Origin: Punica granatum | Taxonomy: Eukaryota > Streptophyta > Magnoliopsida > Myrtales > Lythraceae | Length of the DNA: 64,000 nucleotides | Direction: 5' to 3' | Assembly: GCF_007655135.1 (NCBI RefSeq) | Contig: NC_045128.1 | Location: forward strand, 10,106,001 to 10,170,000 | Shown: piece by piece, positions 58,463 through 64,000 of the stretch | Numbering within the stretch: position 1 is the first letter of the stretch | Layout of the letters: each line of letters starts with the position of its first letter | Position numbers and translations under genes: made by a program | Notes under the pieces: model-generated | The model's database searches: none | The model's input: only the letters and a program-made list of their open reading frames with translations | Told to the model about the DNA's origin: nothing

Positions 58463-59009
58463 ATGGAAGCGGTCATTGGTCGGGGAAAAGGACAGCAAGC
58501 TTCTAAAGGAAAGGCCCAAGAGGGGAGACATTTGGTTCAAAGGAATCTGCTACCTTGTCTGGGAGCAATGCGGGCGTTTGTAACTGCAGATTTCGACTTC
58601 AACAGAAGATTTCACGGACAGCAGACAACCCAGGTAGAAGATTTGATGGATGTCCAAGGTATAAGGATAATGGGGGGTGTGGGTATTTTAAGTGGATTGA
58701 CCATCCATTTGAAGCTTCAATTTCGGATGTCCAAGGTATAGGGATAATGGGGGGTGTGGGTATTTTAGGTGGATTGACTATCCATTTAAAGCTTCGATTT
58801 CGGAAGTTGTTACTGAAGAAGAAATTTTCTCTTCTGAATGGAAAATAAAGTACCTGAAATTAAAGATTAAGGAATTGGAAGAGGAGTTAAAGCACCGGCA
58901 GAGTCATTGTAATGATGTTACGGTAGTTGTTTTTGCAATTTGCATCTGTAGTTTGATTGAAATTTTGTTTGGGATGTGGTTGTGCAGTAAATTCTGTATT
59001 GGCAAGTAG
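58463..59009 (+). pseudogene. GRF zinc-finger protein pseudogene carried by the MULE
   Basis: It begins MEAVIGRGKGQQASKGKAQE in one frame and continues, after a shift near 58520, as SGSNAGVCNC and DNPGRRFDGCPRYKDNGG, then CGYFKWIDHPF: the C/GRRF/GCPxY/GCGYFKW signature of a GRF zinc finger. A 77-bp tandem duplication (58648-58801) repeats the finger's second half and shifts the frame again. The remainder (TEEEIFSSEWKIKYLK, a Glu/Lys/Leu coiled coil, a hydrophobic segment near 58925-59000, TAG at 59009) is the usual tail of plant At4g04775-like small GRF proteins. With at least two frameshifts it is not expected to make an intact protein. Confidence 0.75.
58648..58801 (+). repeat. 77-bp tandem duplication within the GRF zinc finger
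   Basis: 'ggatgtccaaggtata' begins each copy (58648 and 58725). The copies differ at only a few bases, so the duplication is young. Confidence 0.85.
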
Positions 59010-59309
59010 GCTTGTACTTTGTACTAAGTCATTTGACTGGTAATGAAATACATTTTTTGTTGGATATCAGTGTATTTCTATTGTCTGGTAATGAAATACA
59101 ATTTATATTGGATATCAGTGCATTTCTGTTGGATGTGAGCGTTTTGCAGATCTTTGGATATGATTGTTGGATATCAGTGTTTTGGAGATATGTTATATTG
59201 CAGATCTTTGGATATCAGTAGAAAGGGTGTTTTTTCAATATGGTGAAAGGGTGTTTTGGAGATATATTCTATTGCAGTATCAGTAGAAAGGGTGTTTGTT
59301 CAATCTGGA

Positions 59310-60481
59310 TATCATTAAGGCTGGTCCTGCCCTGTCTTTGTGCTGCATTCTCGCCTGGTTTGTTTGTTTTCACCAAGGTTTTTCATGAATTTAGCAACTA
59401 TTTTCCAATGACAGTTCATCTCTTTACACCTCACTCTTATATACTCTTTGCAATTTTTTTTAAGTATACATTCCTTTGGGTCTTCATAGAAGCCAAACAA
59501 ATTACATCCTTAAACTGTTTTCCATCTTCAAACAGTTGACCTACTGTAAAAGTTGGCCACTCACAAGTCAGTTCATATTGAGGGAATGTACCTGACTTTC
59601 TGAAGTAACTTATCAGTTGCTTTTCTCTCACTGTGTTCTCTTCCCCAAACTCTGAACTTAATTCACCATAGTTAATATTGCAGGCCTCATTAGAAGATGG
59701 ATAATCGATTATGTATCCTTCATCTCCTGCATTAACAGCAACGATAACGTCCTCTTTCTCTTTGCCCTTGTTGTCTTGCTTATCTTGTCTTGCTTCCCTT
59801 ATAATAGTTTGTACATCCTTCTGTAGATTCAAACCCTTCAACTTTTCAGCTCTCTTCGCCTTCGCAATTTCAACTTCGGATACGATGTCTTGGAGCTCAG
59901 GATCATCTTCTTCACTTAAATTTGCAAGCACATCCCCAAAAGCAAAATCACTCTCACTCCCACTACTATTCTCTTCACTTTCTTCAGCGGCTCAATCTAC
60001 AACAGCATCACCTCCCTTCCTTCCTAAAGCACTTCCCTCAGTAACCTCATCACCTTAATTAGTAGCCGCCTTATGTTGCTGAAATGCTTTAGGGTTAGGG
60101 TCGGTTATGTGCTTGACATACAGTTGGCAATGTTTATGCTCCAATAGCTGCCCTATGAGTTGAATGACAGAACTGTCATTGTAAACCTCAAATAATCTCT
60201 TTTAACCCCTTCCCATGGACCCGACACAATACTACCTCTACATTACCTTTGTACCCCATCTTTTCTAATTCTTTTACTATATGGGTAATAGACATTTTGT
60301 CTGGATCAATATCCCAATGCAATATTGCACCCTCACTGTGCAACAATTCTCCTCCTTCTTCCTTAAAGGACCCGCCATGGTGTATTTCAAGAGTGTATCT
60401 ATGATAATTGAAGTTGTAAAAGTCATCAATTCTACAAGACCAATGTAACAGACCAAGTATCACAATATTGACAAGCATCAT
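59310..60481 (-). pseudogene. MULE transposase N-terminal region, broken
   Basis: On the minus strand, a PB1-like N-terminal domain (YTLEIHHGG, WDIDPDKMSITHIVKELEKMGY; 60410-60220) is followed by an acidic linker with an in-frame TGA (59994-59992) and NLSEEDDPELQDIV. The MuDR N-terminal domain then reads CEWPTFTVGQLFEDGKQF and breaks near 59450 by a frameshift before EYIRVRCKEMNCHWKIVAK. All three parts, in this order, are typical of plant MULE transposases. The catalytic part is absent. Confidence 0.8.
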
Positions 60482-61405
60482 GATATTGATAATCTTTCAT
60501 TAAAACAAAGTTTGCTCAAAAATTTTAACAGTTCATGAAGAGTACTTACTAAGGAAAACTCAGTAAATGATCAGTACTGAGGACTTCTTCTTCTTCGGAT
60601 CTTCTTCTTCGAGTCAGGTCTGCTGCTCCCCACCTGCAACCTCGTCCCCTCTCCTCCTCTCCCGTATAATGTGGCCTCGTAAACCAATTGGGGGTGCTTC
60701 GTCTTGTTGTTCTCCTACGAACAGAGACAACAAGAACTCACAATCTTCTTCGAAACTTTCAGACTTTCAGTTCGATCAAATGCTGAATTGTATAGGCAAA
60801 TCAGGAACTCACAAGTACATGAGTTGCAAGTTCTGTTTTAAGCCATGAGCTTGTGCTCGTAAGTTAGTCGATGACCTATCTAGGGTTCTTTATAAAGATG
60901 TTGCTGCTGCTGTTCGAAGAGACACAAAATATTCACCAGCAAGTACTCATTTTTGTTGTAACCTTTATAGATGTAAGCTGAAGATGCTAATTAATATCAT
61001 CAGCTCATCTGGTTTCTACGATATGCTTCTCATTAAAGTTGAATGATGAAAATCATGAACACCGAGATTGAAACTGAAGAAATTGGAAGCTCCCTCATTT
61101 ACTGAACTCACAATCTTCGAAACTGAAGAAATTAAAGTTCACCTCTACGATTTCGAAAGTCTGGAAGAAATTGGAAGCTACGGAAGAAATTGGAAGCTAC
61201 ATAGCACCGAGATTGCACTGAAATCTCCACATATGGAAGAAATTTTCTAGCCGAGTCGGGGAAAGGAAGAGAAGGGCGGGAATCTAGAAGTTTTAGGGTT
61301 TCAACCCGAGATATTGGGTTTTCTATTCGAGGCAAGGGTGCCACGTCATCATTTAACGGACACGTGGAAGGAGTTGACGGCGTTAAATCCACGGTAGTGG
61401 GTCGG
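60482..61405. other. Inner right part of the MULE
   Basis: Probable leader of the transposase gene (minus strand). It includes short tandem 'gaagaaattggaagct' copies at about 61077-61200. The plus open frame 60567-60848 has no recognised domain. Confidence 0.4.
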
Positions 61406-61537
61406 TAACGGCTTTGACGGAAAGGACCACTGCTGACACTTTTCCAAACCTTTTAGGATTTGATTTTTCAAAGTGAAACTTTTAGGACTCGATGTCAAAA
61501 AATCCCAAACTTATAGGACCTTAAGTGTCATTTTCCC
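61406..61537 (-). repeat. Right terminal inverted repeat of the MULE
   Basis: Complement of the left repeat. The flanking duplication ataatataat follows at 61538-61547. Confidence 0.85.
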
Positions 61538-61547
61538 ATAATATAAT

Positions 61548-62984
61548 TAGATAATGGTATTTAGGTTTCTGAAAATTTAAGATCTTAATAAAACAAGTGC
61601 TTAATTAATTAAGTGAAGAATGATTAGATGAAAATTATGATGGTTGAAATTATATTTACATAAATGCCCCAATACTTTAAAATATTTTCCCTTTTGCCCA
61701 TATTTTATTTTAATTTTTTAAATTCAGAAAATTAAAAAAATTGAAAATTTCAATAAAAAAAGAAGCATATCAGGGTTTTAGATCGGAGAGGCCCCGGGAG
61801 AAAGAGGGAGAGAGGGAAATCGAGGTGGTGGTGGCCTCGATCTGGAAATGAATAACATACAAGCAAAATCTTGAGAAATGAGTAATGCAATTGTGTTATA
61901 TTTTTGCTTATGAATCGGGAGATTTTAGATTTAATTTTTGTCAATATGATTACTTTTACTCTTTTATTTCAAATTTTTTTTATATTAGTCCATAAGCATG
62001 TAATTGAAACTTAGTATTTTTTTTTTGTGTGAACTATGGTATCCGGAAGTCCAATTGAATTCCGAATAATACAGTCTAGCCGAGTCGATTAGTCAGAATT
62101 CAATTGAACTTTCGAATATCATGGCTCACACTAAAAATCTAATATTTTTTTTTACTAAAATTTAAGGAACAAAGAAGTAAAGACCATTTATGAGATCTTT
62201 CACTGCGGTCTCCCTCTCCCATAACCGCCAATTTGTTTTCCCACTCAAATAAAACCAAAGAAAAAGAAAAGGTCGGGGCAAGAAATGATTTCCTGAACTG
62301 AGATCACCAAACCAGTTATGCGCTCGTGTAATAGTTGCTTGACACTTGCGTGTATTATATCATCATTTTGATAAAATTAGTGAGTTTATTAGCCATCCGC
62401 GGTAAGAGATTTTTTTAAATTAATAGTGGAGAGCTACCGTGAGAGCTGGTTTCGAAGGGTGACGGCCAGTCTTGAAGTGGACTCGGAGGCAGTGGCTCGC
62501 ACTGCAACATCAGCAAATGGGTGGCTCGGGTTGGTATAGTGCATTGTCGAGGGATGATAGGAGCATAAAGACGGGATTGTCATGGGTCATACACTCATAC
62601 CTATCAAAAAGAGAATGTACGTACTAATTGGCTGGCAAACTATGTGCTCTCTTGCTCGTAACAACTCTACACGTGGTGTTGCCTGATCTCTTGCTGTTGG
62701 GGTATAATATAACTATGCTCTCTATATCTCGTTTTCATATTTCGTCTTTGTATTATGTACCGTTTTATTTTTAATGCATTCGGCCTTTGTGCCACCCCGT
62801 ATTACAAAAGAAATAAAAAAAAAAACAAGGGGAAAATTAACCATGTCAGCCTCTCTCATTCGCCGGTTAATGTTTCATCGGGCAATAATTTCCCGCAGGG
62901 GCAGACTGCAGAGGATAGCTTGTTCATAAAGACATGATTATTACTGCCAGAATGGCCGAATGGACATGTCCTTGGCAAATGTAA
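61548..62984. other. Spacer upstream of the SUMO-like gene
   Basis: AT-rich, no gene seen apart from the SINE pair at 62029-62140. The open frame at 62755-62937 ends about 130 bp before the SUMO start and shows no domain. Confidence 0.45.
62029..62140. repeat. Two SINE family S1 3' ends in head-to-head orientation
   Basis: A minus-strand end (poly-T, then the complement of 'ccggataccatagttcacac') is followed directly by a plus-strand end ('gtcgattagtcagaattcaa', 'atggctcacactaaaaa'). Both are 5'-truncated. Confidence 0.5.
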
Positions 62985-62990
62985 TATAAA
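62985..62990 (+). promoter_or_regulatory. TATA box of the SUMO-like gene
   Basis: TATAAA in 'gtaatataaagagctc', 80 bp before the start codon, giving a leader of about 50 nt. Confidence 0.6.
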
Positions 62991-63070
62991 GAGCTCTTCT
63001 TCATTTCACCCTTCTGTGGCCAAAACCTCCATTTCTTCCTGTCTTCTCCTTCTTCTATCTCAGAGTGGCA

Positions 63071-63636
63071 ATGGAGCAAAAATCAGACACCAACGTTAGC
63101 ATGACTGAAGGAGGAGACACCGTCAAGATCCTCTTGAAAACTCAGGTCTCTCTGCCAATGTTTCTCTCTTCCTTTCTCATTACACCTTCGATGTCTGCCT
63201 TTCTGACGTACGTATGTGCAAAATGTTTTCCGTTCTTAAAATCGCAGGGTCAGCGTAAGGTATGCTGTCAAATGAATCGGAGCTGCCAACTAGAGCGGCT
63301 TTTCCGGACATTCTGTACCATGATGGACCTCGACTACCGGTTCGTCGAGTTCCTCCACAATGGACATCGTGTCTTTGGGTCCAGCTCTCCGGATCAAGTG
63401 ACTAACCGACTGCCCTTCGACATTAATTGCATGTCATGCACCGTTTTATGTTTTTAAATCGAGAGAAATAACCATAAGCTCCTGCTGCTTTCGATGTGTA
63501 GCTCGATCTGGACGAAGCAGAAGCTGACGAAGGTATGATCGAGATCGATGCCTTTGTGCGCCAAATGGGAGGTTGTCCCAGACGATATGAAGGCCGAGAA
63601 ATCGCTGATTTCTCGAAGAATATTATTAACTACTAA
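63071..63636 (+). CDS. Divergent SUMO-like ubiquitin-fold modifier
   Basis: Three exons: 63071-63145, 63248-63397 and 63502-63636. GT-AG junctions in phase give 119 aa. The start is ATG 63071 (MEQKSDTNVSMTEGGDTVKI); a GTG two codons earlier is not plausible. The ubiquitin-like fold matches SUMO strand by strand: VKILLKTQGQRKVCCQMN, QLERLFRTFCTMMDLDY, VEFLHNGHRVFGSSSPDQL, then a Glu/Asp-rich turn and IDAFVRQMGG, with the processing Gly-Gly at 98-99. SUMO is conjugated to lysines of nuclear and other proteins after a ULP protease exposes the Gly-Gly. Odd points: a 20-residue tail (CPRRYEGREIADFSKNIINY) after the Gly-Gly and five cysteines in the fold. It resembles the fast-evolving minor plant SUMO isoforms rather than SUMO1/2. 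Whether it is conjugated is unknown. Confidence 0.88.
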
Positions 63637-63866
63637 TCATAATCAAGCATGCGCTCAGAAGAAGTTAAGCTACGATTGACAGCTTTTGTGTTATTAGTTA
63701 TCGCAGGTAGACTAGACAGCTAATGTAATCCTTATAACCCGAAGTGAGCTGACCTGCTAAGTCTCTTGCATCTAAATTCAGCGGTGCTTATGCCGTCGAA
63801 TGGTATCGATAAGTATTTTTGTATGTATACGTCCAACGTATTGTTCTCTACACTGCTATTTGGTTA

Positions 63867-63989
63867 CTAAACTAGCTTGGAAGAGCTTCGGCGACAGACT
63901 TTCAGGTACCCAAACTTCCCGGCGCCGGGGGATGAGCCCTCAAAGATGAAGGGCAGATACCCTGTTGCAGCTTTATATTTCTGCTGAAC
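63867..63989 (-). CDS. Last exon of an unidentified gene (5' part outside window)
   Basis: On the minus strand, 'tgcag' at 63994-63990 is a 3' splice site. Codons from 63989 read VQQKYKAATGYLPFIFEG, SSPGAGKFGYLKVCRRSSSK and LV, and stop at TAG (63869-63867). Codon use is clearly protein-like and much less AT-rich than the surroundings. I do not recognise the family. The gene is convergent with the SUMO-like gene, and the ~230 bp between their stop codons must hold both 3' UTRs. Confidence 0.65.
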   Translation of the reverse strand, partial: VQQKYKAATGYLPFIFEGSSPGAGKFGYLKVCRRSSSKLV

Positions 63990-64000
63990 CTGCATGATAT

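Larger units (their letters stand above)
57673..61537. mobile_element. Non-autonomous Mutator-like element (MULE), 3.9 kb
   Basis: Terminal inverted repeats of about 131 bp (57673-57803 and 61406-61537) begin gggaaaatgacactt and are roughly 85% alike by eye, sharing 'ttgacatcgagtcctaaaa' and 'ggtcctttccgtcaaagc'. A 10-bp direct duplication flanks them. Inside, a broken GRF zinc-finger gene lies on the plus strand and the N-terminal part of a MULE transposase, with stop and frameshift, on the minus strand. The catalytic DDE core and the SWIM zinc finger are missing, so it could move only with help. It sits 166 bp upstream of the FKBP43 start codon, in a typical 5'-flank insertion site for this superfamily. 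Confidence 0.9.

Noticed and set aside
59711..60058. Ser-rich plus-strand open frame of 115 codons
   Set aside because: Complement of the acidic linker of the MULE transposase (Glu/Asp codons read as Ser/Phe).

Overview
The window is nuclear DNA from a dicot plant. It is AT-rich, and its genes have GT-AG introns (one gene starts with a 13-base exon). The organelle-targeted proteins are nuclear-encoded, and the spacers are packed with SINEs, MITEs, LINE remnants and a Mutator-like element. I cannot name the species. Six protein genes could be modelled completely, with every intron phase agreeing. Two more exons run off the window edges. One non-coding gene, a TAS3 ta-siRNA locus, is clear. None of these genes forms an operon or pathway.

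Layout. 1-16.4 kb: the last exon of an unknown gene at the left edge, then about 16 kb of spacer with tRNA-derived SINEs, AT-rich MITEs, local duplications and a plastid trnW-CCA fragment. 16.5-17.1 kb: a non-basic HLH regulator of the IBH1-like type (+). 17.1-30.6 kb: a repeat-rich gene desert holding a small retroposon with a 19-bp target duplication, a ~98-bp minisatellite and a ~500-bp tandem triplication with a nested MITE. 30.6-34.7 kb: an eight-exon VAN3-binding/FORKED-like gene (+). 38.6-39.3 kb: TAS3 (-), with two miR390 sites, a tasiR-ARF in exact 21-nt register and a 52-codon ORF ending just before the 5' miR390 site. 43.4-45.4 kb: glycine decarboxylase H protein (-). 46-50 kb: MITEs, LINE debris and a GC-rich island. 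50.5-53.1 kb: a chloroplast-type GNAT acetyltransferase (+). 54.1-57.5 kb: a nuclear FKBP43-type immunophilin (-), whose last intron-but-one carries two head-to-head U2 snRNA 5' ends inside a 13-bp target duplication. 57.7-61.5 kb: a 3.9-kb Mutator-like element with ~131-bp inverted repeats, starting only 166 bp upstream of the FKBP43 start codon. It carries a broken GRF zinc-finger gene and a broken transposase N-terminus. 63.1-64 kb: a divergent SUMO gene (+), convergent with the last exon of an unknown gene (-).

TAS3 and the VAN3-binding/FORKED-like gene belong to auxin-related pathways (ARF control and vein patterning) and lie about 4 kb apart, but nothing in the sequence links their regulation. 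The most notable signals are the TAS3 locus, the paired U2 snRNA fragments in the FKBP43 intron, the Mutator-like element at the FKBP43 promoter, and the SUMO-like gene with a 20-residue tail after its Gly-Gly.
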